From the NCBI GenBank assembly GCA_013397795.1, contig VZTJ01006074.1:1345915-1409914 (forward strand): 64,000 bases of DNA, in the 5' to 3' direction. Positions within the stretch are counted from its first letter, which is position 1. Every line of letters starts with the position of its first letter. Positions 12,701-26,929 of this stretch are shown here, piece after piece. The notes under the pieces were generated by a model, which had not been told where the DNA came from, searched no databases, and saw only the letters and a list, made by a program, of their open reading frames with translations. The DNA comes from Orthonyx spaldingii (Eukaryota; Chordata; Aves; Passeriformes; Orthonychidae). Both the position numbers and the translations under genes were made by a program.

Positions 12701-15700
12701 GGAGAAAAGCCAAGGTGTGTCATAAACTAAGTTGTTTCAGTGCATGAAACATCCACTTTGTATCTTTGACTTCTGCAGCATTTCATGGCAATGAGTTCAA
12801 TAGCATCATTATATACTTTGTACAGAGCATGTCTTTAGAAGTCTTTGTTCATGATATTTTTACCCTCTTCTTTACAGGTCATTTATGAACTCTAAGCTTT
12901 TTCTTGAAGGGATTTTAACTTACAAGAGACAAATTAACATTTAGACTGATAGGAACTAAAATATGTGTTTGAATCAATTTCTCAGCAACAAAATAGACAT
13001 GATATCCTAGAAAAAGTAAAAGAAAAAGTAAGCAGGGTAGTATGAGTGCAAATAAAACAAAAGTCGTGTTGACGTCTCTGAAGGGGTTGGGGATGTCACT
13101 TGTGTTTCTGTGAACTGGGAATCTCCCTGTGTATCGGCTGTGCTGGAGCAGCATTTCAGGAGGCAGCAGTAGCTCTATGGCAAACCCCAGTGAGAGGACG
13201 AGAAGTTGCCTATTCTCCCCCTTCTGGCTCAGGGTTACAGCTTACCTTGATTAAAGCGACTCCCAGGATGACCTAAGATCCGCCCCAGCCTCCTGCTGTG
13301 CAGAGCAGCTCTCCTGGTGTGCCCTCCAAAGAGCATCTTAACCCTGAAAACTGCAGAGCTACATTTCCTCTGTGCAGCACTTGTCAAGTTGTGCTGGAGG
13401 GTAAGAGGGCCTCGAGAACATTTGGATTATAATTAAACAGGAATTTCCAGTAACTAGACTTAAGTGGCTTAAACAACAAATTTACTGCTGATAAAGTGAA
13501 ATGAATTTACCAGGGTAATCCTCTGTGTTTTCTTCTGTCATGAATAAAATGTAGCTTTGTAATTTATAGCGAGGGAACACTGGGAAAGGTTCATTTTCAC
13601 TTGAGGGCTAATTGCAGGTCCAATAAAAGACTTTATCAATGACAATATCCAGCAGCATTACTGTTCAACTGAGTGCCAGGCTCATCGGAGAAATGTAGAA
13701 TTTGAGCTGCTGATTAAGAAGTGCAAAACCAGATTCAGGGCAAAAAAACCATCACTCATGATGTTTTAAAGTATCTTATTAAAACTGCAGTAAAAGTATA
13801 GAAAGAGTTTGCAACATGGCTTATAGTTTGTTTTTCTAAAGACCTCCTCATTCAGCAGAGGCATGTCAGGATAAATTCCCAATACTCAGACTCAACACAG
13901 CAAGTCGCTGATATGCATAATGTGATATTCATAACAGGACATTGATGTTACACTTGAATTAAACACACCTGGGGCTGCTCTCTGGCATCAGGCCAACAGG
14001 TCTAACCCTGTCTCAACATGTTTTTCAACCTCTTTTCCGTTTGAAAGAGGGGATGAGAGGTGCAGCCAGACTGTGCACTTGGAGCAGCTGCTGGAAGTGG
14101 CTTTCCCTGACCATGACCCAATGGATATGTAAGGCTCTCTGCTGCTCTCCCTGTGAGACCCTGCAAAGGGCAGGCCATGCCTCTTCTGTTCCTTGTTTTC
14201 TTACAAGAAGCACTTTCTGCTTAGTTCTTGGCCTTTTCTTTTTCTTTCTTTTTGGTCACTCACTTACCACAAGGATGGTACAGAACATCATCTATACAGG
14301 TAGAAATTCCTTGAGGTTTCCTCCTATGATTCACATCTATAGTGATATTAATGCTGACACCTTACACTTGACATATGCCTGCTGTGTTACAGTTAAACAT
14401 CATTTTTGATGAACAGTAGGCAAGTTTTTTCTCCCTTAATGCATGGGAAACTGCTAAAGATGAAGTTCCCAATACACTGCTGACACAATATGAGGCTCTG
14501 AGTAGCTGATTTTTAGTACAGATCTTGTCTGACGTCACACAGCCTTCAGGTGCTGTGTCCTCATCCATTGCATCGCAGATTCACTATGGAAGGAGCCAAT
14601 GGACTAATCTGGCATGTCAAAGCTAATGTTGCGAAATCCTTGGGTATATCAACGTTTCCAAGCACAGTCATAAATGTCAGCAACTTCAGCGATGGAATGA
14701 GTTATAGCAAAATTATGGTTTAACCTGTCATGAAGAGTAGGCTCTGAAAAATTGGTAATCTTGCCTGTGTTTTGCAGTATATGTCTTTGGCTGAGGTCAC
14801 ATTGAGAAGTCACTGCTGAACGTTTAACAGAATAAATGGTACACAGCCTAGTGCTTAAAACCTATTGCTTAATTTTTGCTTGTGCTTTGAACATTTTTTT
14901 TCCCCAATTCTTTTTGCAAGGCTATCCCTGCTTTATGAACATCCCTATGAAATGCTGCTGTCTTTCAGTATTAGTGTCACAGGTACAGGGCTTTGTCTCG
15001 CTGTGACTGTTCCTGTATGCAAAACAACCCAACTAACCTTGGAAGACCACGAAAAAAGCTGTTGGTACTCCCTTTACCAGTGTCACCCAAACCATTAATG
15101 AGATGCTAATGGAAAGGCCTTCACTTATGGTCTAACTCTGCTCAGTAAGGTTAGGATTAAATGTAAGGGTTTCCTTAACTGAATGCCTCAGGGTTCATTC
15201 TTTTCCTCTGGCAAAAGGATTTGTGAGATGGGATTCAACCTTGATGTCTTGGATGTGAGGAAAAAGTACCAGCACTTATTTCTGACAGCTTTTTCTTCCA
15301 ACAGTTAAAGTCCTTCTTAAAGCCATTCCTAAGGCTTAAGGGGCTCCTTTGTTCTTGTGCCAGCTCTGTGTGGATGCAAACCATCACATCAGGACACTAA
15401 ATTGCCAAGGTGGAAATCTGCTTCTGCTTCCGAAAATGGGGTCTGATTTGTGAGGGCATTTGGGAAAGAATGGGAGGTGCTATCTTTGTGACTCACTCTC
15501 TCAGGCGAAATGCAAAGTAGGGTAAAGACTGTATAGCAGCAACAGGGAATAAATAGGTTTCTGTTTTGCATAGCTGTTATCTAGGGAGACAGGGCTAGAG
15601 CAAACATATTCAGTGATAAGTCTCCTTTTTTTGTCTCATTGCTGGGTGTAAAAATCACTGCTCTAAGCTTGAGCAGGAAGAATATGATGCACAGCAAGAA

Positions 15701-18700
15701 GTGGCCAGAATAAATGAGGAGACATGAACACAGACCAGAGCAGGTTTGTGCTGAGAGGAGCACCTGCAGGTCCTGTGAAGAGAACTACAGGGAAGTCTCT
15801 GCAAATCCAGCTACTTTGTTTTTTATTGTAAGAAAACATAAAACCTGCATCGAAGGGAAATGAAACTCCCCATGTCTCCCTAGATATGGTGGTTCACACT
15901 CGTCCAGAGGTTCTTATTCCCTCGATGGTCTTTGAAGGGTAATGAGGTGATCAGTGGAGGACTCCTTCAGCTATTAGTCTTCCCTGGACTGAGTGGTACT
16001 GCAGAGAATTAAAGCTCCCGGAAGACAACGGCCATTCCCACAGTCTCAATACATTTTATTTCTGTAAGTGGAAGAAAGGCTACAACAGAATTATTCACCC
16101 TTCCCCCACCCCCCATAACTTCCCTTATTGCTGCTGTATAAATTAAAGCTTGCAAGGGTTTTTCTCCTGAGCAGACTCTTAGGGCAAGTGCAAAACTCAT
16201 TAAATGAAAACAAATGTTCAGCCCTTCCCTGTTATTTCCCTCTCCAGCTGGCCTGTTAAAAAAAAATCCTAAAACTGAAATAGAAAAAGGTAGGAGTTTC
16301 CTGTTTTGCTAACTAAAGGAAAGGCCAAGCTGAGCCCTGGTGCAAACAATGAGACCATCCATCCAGCCTTCAACTGGGACTGATCAAGAAACGAGAAGCA
16401 GTCTCAGAAGTGGATGCAGGGATGCTGAGCCCTGGGATAAGCGGGTGGACAATGGGGAATGAGGCATGTATCTTCTTTTCAAACCACAGCCCCAGGCCAT
16501 CACTGGGTGCTGACCTGTGTGCAGGCAGTGTGTCCACCAGCAGCTTGAGTTGGCCATTTAGTGACAATAGATACACTCAGATTGACTCCAGCCATAGTGC
16601 AATGAAGAGAAATGCCACAGAGATACGTTGGCTTCATGGAAACATGCAGGGAGTTTGTCTCCACAGTGACTACATGGAGTTATAAACAATGGAGCTGCAG
16701 AAGGGGTAAAATGGCCATGCAATGCCAAACAATCAAGTTGTGAAAACCCAGTAACAATGAAAAACACAGTGAAATCCATAATTTCGTAGAAACTTTAGGT
16801 GCACTATACTAGGGCCCATGGGTGCTGAAAACATCCATATTTCTGAATGGTAACTTGCCAGCAGTGTTAGTAGGGGTTTGGTAATAACACCAGAGCCCAC
16901 ATGGCAGTTTTCCTTTGCCCTGAGTGTGAACTAATGTCTTCATATCTCTCTGTCAGTGAATTGTATTAGCTGCAGTTCAGAGCAATCAGTCTCTCTTGGG
17001 AAGTTACCATTTGACTTTCACACTTGCCCTTACTAAGTAATACTATAAATCTTTGAATCATCTGGCTGCCTTTGATCTCTCTGCAAGTGTGTTGACTACT
17101 TGGTGACTGGAGTGGAGGAAGGAGGGAGAGAAATACCTCATTGCTGTGCTAAAGTCATTCAGAGTGCTGAAAAAAGAGAGATGGATATGGCTTATCTTCC
17201 TAATGAAATTATTTTAGTTTGCAATGTTGCAATTTATGTTATCACACTTCAGAGCTGGGGAGGAATAATTATTTTTGTAAGTGTATTTTCTGTGAAAAAA
17301 AGAGATATGTTTAGTTGTATCTTAAAATGGCTTCAAAAATAAGATCTTGTCAATAGCAGAACTCACAGGTTGTTTGTAAATGGCAGCTTTGATACACTAT
17401 TATACAAAATATTTAAACAAGACAGATTTGAGGAGGGATATCCTGCTTGCAGGTGGAGCACACATGGCAGAATGTGGGGAACCAGATGCTAGCACAGAGT
17501 ACGCTGCACTTGCAGCACAAAACCCCCGAGTCGTAAGCCCAAGTGATTGCAATACAGAAAAAGCACTGGATTTCCCAAGAGTGGGATTTATCTCATTAAG
17601 TTCAGATCTTGCACAGTCATCTAGAGTCCCTTTAGCAGCTAACGAACAGACTCAGCTCATTGCATGTCTGCTGGAATGTGGAGCTGACCTTGCTTTTTGT
17701 TCCTAGTTATCCGAGTGCTGCTGTTTGCATTGCCCCTTCACAAGCAACGGGGCAATTTCTCATCCTCTGAACGTTTGTAACCAATGATCTTGTGACATTG
17801 TGAAGTGGGAGAACAGACCCAAATCCTATAACTGGCGTAGCATGGGCTGTATTTGTAATAGATATCATCTGGTGGGCAGGTCCCTTGGAGTGGATCAGTC
17901 ATTACTAAGGAGTATTTTAGGGGCAGCACAGCAAGATGTGCTGTGGGAGGTGCTTTCCTGAGAGGCAACGTGGTCCGTCGAAGCTACATTGGCCTTATTA
18001 CATCACGTCAATGTCAGAGAGGCCACATTACCCTGAAATCTGTTCAGAAAAATGAAAGTGATGGCTGTGCCAAGCAACATATTAAAAAAAAAAAGGAAAA
18101 GAAGTGCATTGTACTCAATATTTACAAGGCCATCAGCCACATCCATCAGCAATCGCATCTATTAACATGATTACTATTGACAACATACCCTTCAGTTCTG
18201 AGCTTCCTTAGTTTGAGCATTCATGGAACTCAGGTACCAGCTGAAAGGCTTCTGATTTTTTCCCCCCTGAATATTACTAGATGAAATTATTATCAATTAT
18301 GAGAAATCTTTAACAAATGCCTTCCTCTGAGAATTTAATTTTGGCATCCTTTTTTTGTAATATTTAATACTCTCTGTCTGCAAACAAGAGCAGAAATGGG
18401 AGGGAAATGCATCCTTGAACGCACGTTTGGTGCCCAAATTCAGCTGCAGCACCGGATTTGAATGAGACAGCAAAGGACAGTCACCTTTTACTCCTGAATG
18501 CACTTGAGGTCAAAAAGGAGAAAATGCACCATTCAGCTATAGAGACTTACAGTTTCTGAGGCAATCACTTATTTTTTGCTGTTATCAGCTACTTGTGTTA
18601 CCGTCTGTTATAAAAAATGACTCCTACACCCTTTATATCCTTGTATTGTGCTTGTTTATGCAGTTCTGCTGAGGCACTTATGAAACAGAGGAAGCTTGAA

Positions 18701-18883
18701 ACTGATCTTCCTGCAATATTATACATAGACAACATGTGTGAATGTATGTGTGAATACATATATATTTCTCTGGAGGCTGGTATAGTCAGGCATCCCTGGA
18801 TACATTTATATATCTCCTAAGGAGAAAAGTGTATCTTACTGTAAAAAAAAGATTATCTATCTCTATACCTGTACCTATACTTA
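9739..18883. other. Intergenic DNA, no gene seen
   Basis: About 9 kb of unique-looking sequence. The frames (for example 113 codons at 11285 and 122 codons at 14041) lack splice continuity, homology or composition bias. The stretch 13420-13740 lacks recognisable repeats and could be regulatory, without proof. Confidence 0.65.
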
Positions 18884-19384
18884 TAGCATGGAATCATAGA
18901 ATGACCTAAAAGATCATCTTGCTCCAACCCTTGTTGCATGGGCAGGGACCCACTAGACCAGGTTGATCAGAACTCCATCCAACCTGGCCTTGAACACTGC
19001 CACAGATGGGGCAACCACAGCTTCTCTGGGCAACCTCTTCCAGTGCCTCACCACTCTCATAGTAAAGAATTTCTTCCTAATATCAGATCTAATCCTACTC
19101 CCTTTCAGTTTGAAGCCATTCCCCCCTGGTCCTGTCACTCTTGTAAAAAGTTTTTCTCTCTGTCTTTCTTGTAGGTTCCCTTCAGGTACTGGATGGCCTC
19201 AGCCTTCTCTTTTCCAGGCTGAACAATTCCAAATCTCTCAGCCTTTCCTTGTAGGAGGGATACTCCATCAACTTGAGAGGACTGTTCTAATCAGCATGAT
19301 AGCCCTTCTGTGGACTCACTCCAACAGGCTGATGTCCTTTCTGTGCTGGGTGATATCCCAGATATTTCCAGAGCTGGATGATGT
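18884..19384 (-). mobile_element. CR1 LINE, 5'-truncated 3' end (about 500 bp)
   Basis: The plus strand starts with GGAATCATAGAATGACCT and continues with ACTAGACCAGGTTGATCAGA, CAACCTGGCCTTGAACACTG, CTTCTCTGGGCAACCTCTTC and TCTTTTCCAGGCTGAACAAT. This is the reverse complement of the well-known bird CR1 3' region, so the element points to the minus strand with its octamer end at 18884. The open frames across it are by-products; the CR1 5' ORFs are missing. Confidence 0.92.
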
Positions 19385-19467
19385 TTATCTATTTTCACAA
19401 TCACAGAAAAAACAGAAATAAATATATGTGTGAAATGGACAACCCCCGCCCCNTTGTGGGAAAGGGA

Positions 19468-19488
19468 CCCCCCCCCCCCCCCCCCCCC
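19468..19488 (+). repeat. Homopolymer of 21 C
   Basis: An unbroken C run follows GGGAAAGGGA and an ambiguous base N at 19453. The complementary G run could form a quadruplex; equally, the length may be a sequencing artefact given the nearby N. Confidence 0.85.
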
Positions 19489-19489
19489 G

Positions 19490-20510
19490 CCCAGATCTGT
19501 TCCTAGATTTGAAATTAAATCATATATCAAGGGCTCTGACTTGACCGTGCAAAGCAACTGTGGGATCCTTGCCTCAGTCAGTCTTACATGGGTTCAAGCC
19601 TTCTGCATCGTAGAAATGCTCAGAGGGAAATTATGAGTCCAGTCTATCTCTGTTGTCACAGACATGTCCACAAATGTGAGTTATGCAGCATAGTTTTCTG
19701 GTTACCTGCTCCTAAAACATGTTGTACATAGGTCTATGAATGCTACAGAAGAAAGAAGGAATGTATGCCTTGTGACTAGCTTTCCAGTCCTTATGGGAAA
19801 TATTTTCTTCTTAAAATATACCAGAGTTTAGTGGTCTTGAATTTATTAGGAAAGAGGAAGGCTTTTGATTTTCAGAAAGGAGAGTTGACTGGAAAACAAG
19901 TTTGATTTGCATTTTTTGAGGAAAAATATCGACATTTTATTATATGCCAGGACAAAACTAGCCCCTTCCCATTTTTTGTGAGCAGTAGGGAAAGCATATT
20001 TTGTGAAACACACTTTAACTGTCTTTATGCTTGGAGGTAGGTGAGACCCAGCACACTGAAAAAATGTGTTTGATGACAACAACAGGCAAGAAATCCAGGT
20101 GCCAGACTAGTGAGAACCGGGCAATGAAAGCACTTTTCTCTCCTGTAACAGAATCAGAGGTGAAAATCACAAAAAACACTGCCTGATTTCCTCCAATATG
20201 TGTGTTTCACCTCTGGGACTGCTTATCTGGATGCAGCACAGGACATTTGGAGAGGGGAAGTGGTGCTTTTCTTTGGAAAGGTGAAGAGCAGGTGTTGCGG
20301 TGCACTTTCTGTCTGCCTGCTTTGGTTAGTTCACTCTGCCATCAGGAAGTGGTCCCCGCTTCCCACGCTTGCAGCAGAGCACTCCCACAGTGTAAAACAA
20401 GCCAGGGGATGCAACCTTCAGGACAGCTAGCAGGATCAGCTCACCAGCCCAGTGCCGGTGTCTGAAGACAAAATGACAGGAGGAGGTTGCATGAGAAATA
20501 CTAATCCCCA
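19490..20510. other. Intergenic DNA between CR1 and LTR
   Basis: No gene or element was recognised. The 111-codon frame at 20326-20661 crosses into the LTR and has no known motif. Confidence 0.6.
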
Positions 20511-20529
20511 TTAATGGTTGAGAGCAGAG

Positions 20530-20962
20530 GTGTGTCTTTGCTGTTTCGTCTCTGGACTCCTCTGGTCCACCGAGTCCAGCCCTCAGTAGCTCCTTCTCCC
20601 AGGAGCTCTGGTCCAGGGCGGAACAGTGGCGACTGTTTGCTGGTAAAGACAGACGGACCACTTGCGTATATATCAGCGTTCTTTATTTTCCCTCACAGAG
20701 GGAAAAGGATCGTGCATAGAACAACCTCTGAGACGGTGAACCTGGCAAGAGTGGCCCAGCTCCTCTCTCGCCTGGATCTCCTATGCCCTCTGTCGGGGGA
20801 GGGCAAGGCGAGAGACGAGCCAATAGGCAAATGACTGACCAGTGACATCTGGCCAGTCCTGGGTGAAGAGGGGAGGGACAGGTACAAAGCAGCGCTATGA
20901 ATGGTCAGACCACCAGTGGATCCTCAGTGGTCTGCACACTGGTACACAGAGGCACGTGCAAC
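20530..20962 (-). mobile_element. Probable solo LTR of an endogenous retrovirus
   Basis: On the minus strand it starts TGTTGCACGTGCC (20962 downwards), is GC-rich with several CpGs unlike its flanks, and contains AATAAAGAACGCTGATATAT followed by a likely R/U5 part (CAAGTGGTCCGTCTGTCTTT). This order, TG start then promoter-like DNA then a poly(A) signal then U5, is that of an LTR. No gag, pol or env frame lies next to it. The inner (3') border and target-site duplication could not be fixed; the end may be near CTCAACCA at about 20516-20523. Confidence 0.65.
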
Positions 20963-23900
20963 AGTTTGATTTGATGCATTTTCTTTAGTAGTGAAGCAGG
21001 TCATCTTGGATCTGCTCCAGACAGCTTATTCTTGGCTTGTAATGGAGTGAATAAATATCACTCCTTGCTTGTAAGGCCAGGTCCAAGCAGGTGACTTTCC
21101 CCTAGGGAAGCTCTATCAACCCCTCTTCAGCTCTACCAAGTTCCTTTGATTAGGCTGAGTGCATTATATAGTAATAACCTTCTTCAGTACTTTGGAAAAC
21201 CTGTATTAGAACCAGCAAACAGGGGGCGTGTGGCAGTCTGGATGGATGGATAGCCTAGGTCTGGTCACAGCAGCAACATCAAAAAGAGCAGCAGGATGTC
21301 GTGTCTTGGCAAATAGAGTGGCAGGACAAAAGTAAGGGTGAGTGAGTTCAAGGAAGCTTAAACATGTCCCTGGGGATTGTCACAGCTCCAGCCCTTACAT
21401 CTGTAGGCGCAGACCGCGTAACTGAGCAGTGGGAGCAATCAATCCCTGAGAGAGATGCAACCTACCTGCTGACCTGGAGCTGCTCCCTTGCATCTGCTCT
21501 GCGGCTGCCTCTGCCTCCAAACACCCCACCAGGGTAAGGTATGGCAGTCATTACACTGGGGCACATGCAGCTGTCTCAAAAAAACTGGGCATTTCTGAGT
21601 GTCTTTTTTCCAAGCTTACACAGAAGTTCAGATGCCCCAGGACAGACATGCTGACCCCTGCAGTTCCCAAGCACAATCAGATTGCTTTGGGCTGTTGGGC
21701 CTCACATCACTAACTTTTTAAATGAAGGGAACAATCCTCAGAAAATGTAGAGTTTTCCTTTAAGCTTCACTTTATTGTTCTACAAGAACAGTGGAGATTT
21801 CCTCTGCAATGAATAGAGAAGTGTGTACCTCTTTCCAGTATGCCTGACAACAGAAAAACACAACTCTGCTGGAAATAGTTGCAGGGAGCAATTTGCGCAT
21901 CCAAGAGTGGGTGGGAGCCAAACCACTGCTGTGGTGGTCTCCTGGAGATGCAGCAGTTTCCTTGAAATCCCTTCAAACACTCTTGATAGCCCTCTGAGGC
22001 AGACCCTGAAAGCACTTCACAAGCAGCCCAAGGGATGTCCTCCAGCCTTGGCACAGAGTCTGTGACAATCTTGTTTCCCTAACAAGAAGACCCTCTCCAG
22101 GAAACCCTCTGATCTCACAATGTGGAATAATACTCATCGTTTAGATCCTGCTACAAAGGATGAAGAGCTTTGGAACTGGGATGGATGTACTTGAAATAAG
22201 AAACCTTGGTCCTATTGAGTGCTTACCTTGGGTGTGTTCTTGGTTGCTCAGCCAGGAGGTCCAGCCAGCAGTGTCTTGGAGGCTGAACATTTGCAGCCCT
22301 TCAGGGAACTTAGGGCTGAGAACCACTGTGCTGACCAACAGCCATCATCCCCTTGACAGAGGGCTGCCTTCTCTACCTTAAAGATAATGCAGTGAATGAA
22401 AATCTATCTAATTGAGCTTGGTCTGCAAACAAGGCAGGTTGGGAAAGTCTGGGTGGTCCCCAGAGCACCAGATGATATTCAGGTCCAGTTTTAATTATTT
22501 TTAATAGAGTAAGTATCTTCAGTTTAACCATGTTAAAGGTCTCTGAATTATGTCTACAAACCTAATAGGTACCAAAAGGAATTCCTGCTGATCTTTTACA
22601 TGAAAGATTTCTGCTGCTCGTTGCTATAGGCAATCATCTCTGCATCTTTGCCAGACTTGTAGCCTCAAAGATGAAGAATCAAATCTCTTAGTCATATTTT
22701 TGTCCCTGAAATCCAGTGTCCTGCTTTTTACCTTTTACCAGCAAAAGTCTGAAGTTTCAAAATGCAGCTGGTAGCTCCTGTACCTCTCTAGGCTCAGCCC
22801 CTCTCTTCTCCTTCCTTTTGTGTATGTGTTTCTTCCAGTTTACCAGCTCCATCAAATAAATAGATGGTTGCTATGATTGTGCTCCATGCTGAGTTAAATG
22901 TTGCTAAAAGTATTAAAGATTGCTGTAGAACAAAATACAGTAGTTAAATGCGGAAAGCATGGGTCTCTCCATGCAGCCAAAATACAATTTAAAGCAGCTA
23001 GGTTTCAAAAGTGCTTTAGTTGGGTAACTAGTTGGGTAAACATAGGGCATACTTTTGTTATCAAAATATATCTAGATCAATATTGCTCTTTGAAATCACA
23101 CGGGGTCTCTGCTGGAAGATGACTGAAATGAAAATTACTCTGTCTAGGATTTCACATTGGGCTTTGTTTGCTCTCTAACTGAGGGAGAGGTTAGAGAAAT
23201 GCTGATGCTGAGGGTACTGGGCTACCTCTGTAAGTCCTTCAGCTTTTCTTTGGTGTTTCCTGTCCAAGGGATATAAGGCAACGGAACTCAGGCGTAGGAT
23301 TTGCTTCAGGTCCTGCTAAGTTGCAAGACACAGGGTTATAAAGATGTAATTGAGCCCTAAAACCAGGTTGATTTCGAAAATAACATTCATTAATTATGAT
23401 TTTCTTCTCTCCTTGGGATACTTGTAGTTGGATTTCTGCTACCATCAACTTTTCAAAAATTAAAAAATGGAAGTGTTTAATGCTTTGACACTATAAACTT
23501 TTAAGGCCCTTAATATTTTTTTTTTTTTTTTGTGGGAAAGGTTCTTCTGAAAGATATGCATGGTTTGCAAAAATCTGGTTGGAACATGTGGATATTGGAA
23601 AAAACCCATGTCATTTCCAACTGTTAATGTCCCATCTGCCTCCCTAAGACTTCAGGCCCTCTGCAGTTTCTTATCTCATCTCATCCTTGATGCAGCTTTT
23701 TATATTATTGCCCCTGCAGGGATGAAAACAAGCCCCACTGACAAATAACTACATGCACCACAGACGTGCAGCTTCTGGACCAACCTCCCCATCTGTACCT
23801 TGGGCTGAGGGCCAGGTGCTGAGAGCTGGGACAAAAAAAAAAAAAGGATAAAACTCTGATTTATTTGTTTTCTGTACACCTGCACACAAGAGGGTGCAGA

Positions 23901-25624
23901 ATATTCTTGCCATGTTGATGCAAGTGCACAGGTTGTCAAATAATTTGAAGGATGGATAATAACTGCCTAACTGCATTTTTTAAGGAAAGTGCATATGTTT
24001 TGCAAGGCCTGCTAACAAGCTGTAGAGGAGTAGCATGGAAATCGGCATCCCCCTGCCCCCGCTGAGCCTGGAAAATGCTATTTAGAGCAGTTTGTTTTAA
24101 TTTTAGTGGAGAGATTTGCTTTAAAAGCTTGTACTCTCTATAGTATTATGCAACATATGCCCTGAAAGGCATGTTATTTAATCTGTTTTCTTGTTTGTGT
24201 TCTATTTAATGCTAAAGGGGAAAAAGGGAAAAAAAGAGAATACAGAGGTTTTCTATGTCCTCCCCTTAGCAGCTTTTTGAGGAGGGTTGAGCAGCAAAAG
24301 CCAGGGACATTGTATTTGTGCACCGGGAAATATGGCAGAGGATGGATGCACTTTGGATGAGCAGGAACGAAACCTGAAGATGTGGAGCTAATTTCTGCCT
24401 GCTCTGCATGCAGGAGGGGAGATTGTGCTGCCAGTTAACGTAAACAACACAGGGGTTGTGTAGTTTGGCATTTCACAGGCACTCCAGCCATTTCAGGGCA
24501 TGGCAGCCACCTCACAGGGCAAATGCTGTGGGGTACCACTGACTGCAGCAGTGCAATCTGCTCTGCCTCCTCGCATCTGAGTGATGGGCTCAGTCCAAAA
24601 CTTCAACTGAAACAGAAACTGGTGAAACTTGGAAAAAAAAATCTGCTTTTTTAGCACAAATTAAAGTACAGGATTGTTTCTGTTGCTAACCTCAAGAATA
24701 AATGGCTCTATCGGCCCTGTCTGCATCATTTCATGAAGAGCAACCCAGGACAATTCCTGCCAGGAAGAAAGGTTCATTTTGGGGGCAGTGAGGTGCTGCT
24801 CCACAGAAAGCAGAGTTTCTTTTCTTGGTTAAGCTGCAGGATTTCTGCCTGGCATTCAGCTTCTGGCTTCATCCTGCTCTTCTCTCATGGACTGAACTGA
24901 AATAGCTCAATTCCTAGAGGGCTCTGGGGTGCACCCTCAGCCCTTTGTTCAGACATGGCTGCTGAAACATCCCCAGAGTGGTGTTTTGGGGTTTAAAAAT
25001 CTCTCTCTCAGGAAGGGCAGCTCCATTTTCCCACCTTTTGCCAGCAAGAATAAACTGATTCCCAGGAAAGAAAGCACATTAAAGCCCTGTTGGAGATATT
25101 TTCCCAAGGAGAGATTGGGAGGACGTGGGGTTGAGAGATGATGAAAAGGGAAAAGACAGTATGCTGTTTCTGGGCAAGTATTATACAGAAAAATTCTTAT
25201 GCCGTTGTTGGTCTCCTCAGCAGCTGACTCTTTGCCAAGACACAACCAAAATCTTCAGAGCAGGAGCAACCTGGGTGAAGCCCAGAGATCCAGCAGGTTT
25301 CCCACCACTGGCCATAACTTCATCCAAGACAAGTAGCTCTTGCTGGTCACTGCAGGACCTCTGCTTGGGTGTGGAGCAGACACCCTCCCAGGTTTCCTAA
25401 TGCAGGTCATGCTTTTGCACTCATCAGCCTCGTGCATCCCCTACCCTTTCAGGAGCCCCATCTAAAGCTGCTACTTGCATGGAAGAAAAGTAACACAATA
25501 TGATACTCAGATGGTGAAGGTTTGTTTGTTTTGTTTTGTTTTGTTTTTGGTTTNCCATGCCACCCTTGAGGAAAGTGAGTTGCAGCACAGAGATGGGAAG
25601 GGGTAGGAGCATTGGGGTTTTTTA

Positions 25625-25656
<32 letters not shown>

Positions 25657-26929
25657 GTTTTGTTTTGTTTTGGTTTTTTTGAGGCACTTCATGTTCAGGA
25701 GAAGGGGAGGAAAGGAAAGAGACTTTTCACTCTGGATGCAGGAGCCTTGTCACCCTTGATTCTGCATCTGCCCAGAGTGGGCTCAGACCCTGATCATTCC
25801 CCAGGAAGGAGATCCTCTGGTGAGTTTTCTCCAAGGCTGTGAAGATCCTCTGATGTTACGGCCCATGGTAGCTTTGCTGGGAACAAAGATTTACCCTCAC
25901 TCCCACAGCCCTGGACAAAGCACATCTCACCCTCCTAGCAAGTAGAATTCCTGGCTGTACTGTCACAGCCATACCTTAAAAAAAAACAAACAAAAAGTAA
26001 GCAAAAGGCAGTGTTTCCCAAAAAGGCAGCATTTTCAGAGCTTCAAGTAAGCACATCAGCTAATTAAGGGATTTTTATTGGCACAAAGGATCCTTTTCAG
26101 TCAGTGGCTGAAGGAAATAGGGCAAACCCAGACATGAGGAGGGGCAGTGCTTCAGCTTAAGCCTCCTAAATCCTTTATATTTTGTCAGATGATCTGACTG
26201 CCACAAGTGACCATACTTTGAAAAACCCTTCTTGTCAAAATTTCTGATAGCAAAATCCCTCTTTAATCTACTCTGAATCAGGCCATGCTGGCCTTTTTCA
26301 TGTTGCCAGGGTATCCCCAACAGTCACATTGCCCAGGAGGATGAGAGGTTCATAAGAGTAATGAACCTCTAGCAGCTCTGGTGAGGGAATGCAAAAATAA
26401 TCCTAGATTTCAGTATATGCAGAGTGCTGCCCAGATGAATGGGAATTTTCTCATTGAGCAAGGCTTGGACTATAGCTACCTACCACGAGAGGAGGGAATA
26501 AAACAGGGCCCTCATTTTTTAAGATCATGATGAAGGATCCACTCCTCCGGCAGAAGTTTTCCTTCAATAATTGAGTATGAATACAGGCCCCTCCTAAAAA
26601 TAAAAAATGGAAAAACAAGGGAGTGGCCGGGCTTAAAAGCAGTATTTGGGGTGGGATGCTTTGTAGTCATGCACTGCCATGTTCTGGGTTCTTGATCTAC
26701 CTCAGGGGTGTGTTGTGGCCAGTAACACTAGAAGTAACTCAGTTAGAAAATAATAATTTAAAAAATGCACAGAAATCAGCTGGCACCTTCCTAAGTCAAT
26801 ACAGCTTACAGCAATCAAAGCAAAGAAAAAGTACTCGATTTTATTTGCTTTTTGATATTTTTCAGGGAAACAAGCACTTTAAAAACCTGATGGTATTTTA
26901 CTGAGTAGATGAATAAATATGTGGTGGGC
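20963..26929. other. Intergenic DNA, no gene seen
   Basis: Mostly unique-looking sequence with the TTTTG tracts at 25520-25681 and poly-T at about 23515-23532. The frames are short and unsupported. Confidence 0.65.
25520..25681 (+). repeat. Two (TTTTG)n tracts flanking an ambiguous base
   Basis: TTTTG pentamers run at 25520-25553 and again at 25621-25680, with an N at 25554. On the minus strand these are CAAAA repeats of the type left by poly-A tails or slippage. Confidence 0.85.

Noticed and set aside
18963..19421. 152-codon open frame on the plus strand
   Set aside because: It runs across the antisense strand of a CR1 3' end; its frame is a by-product of that repeat.
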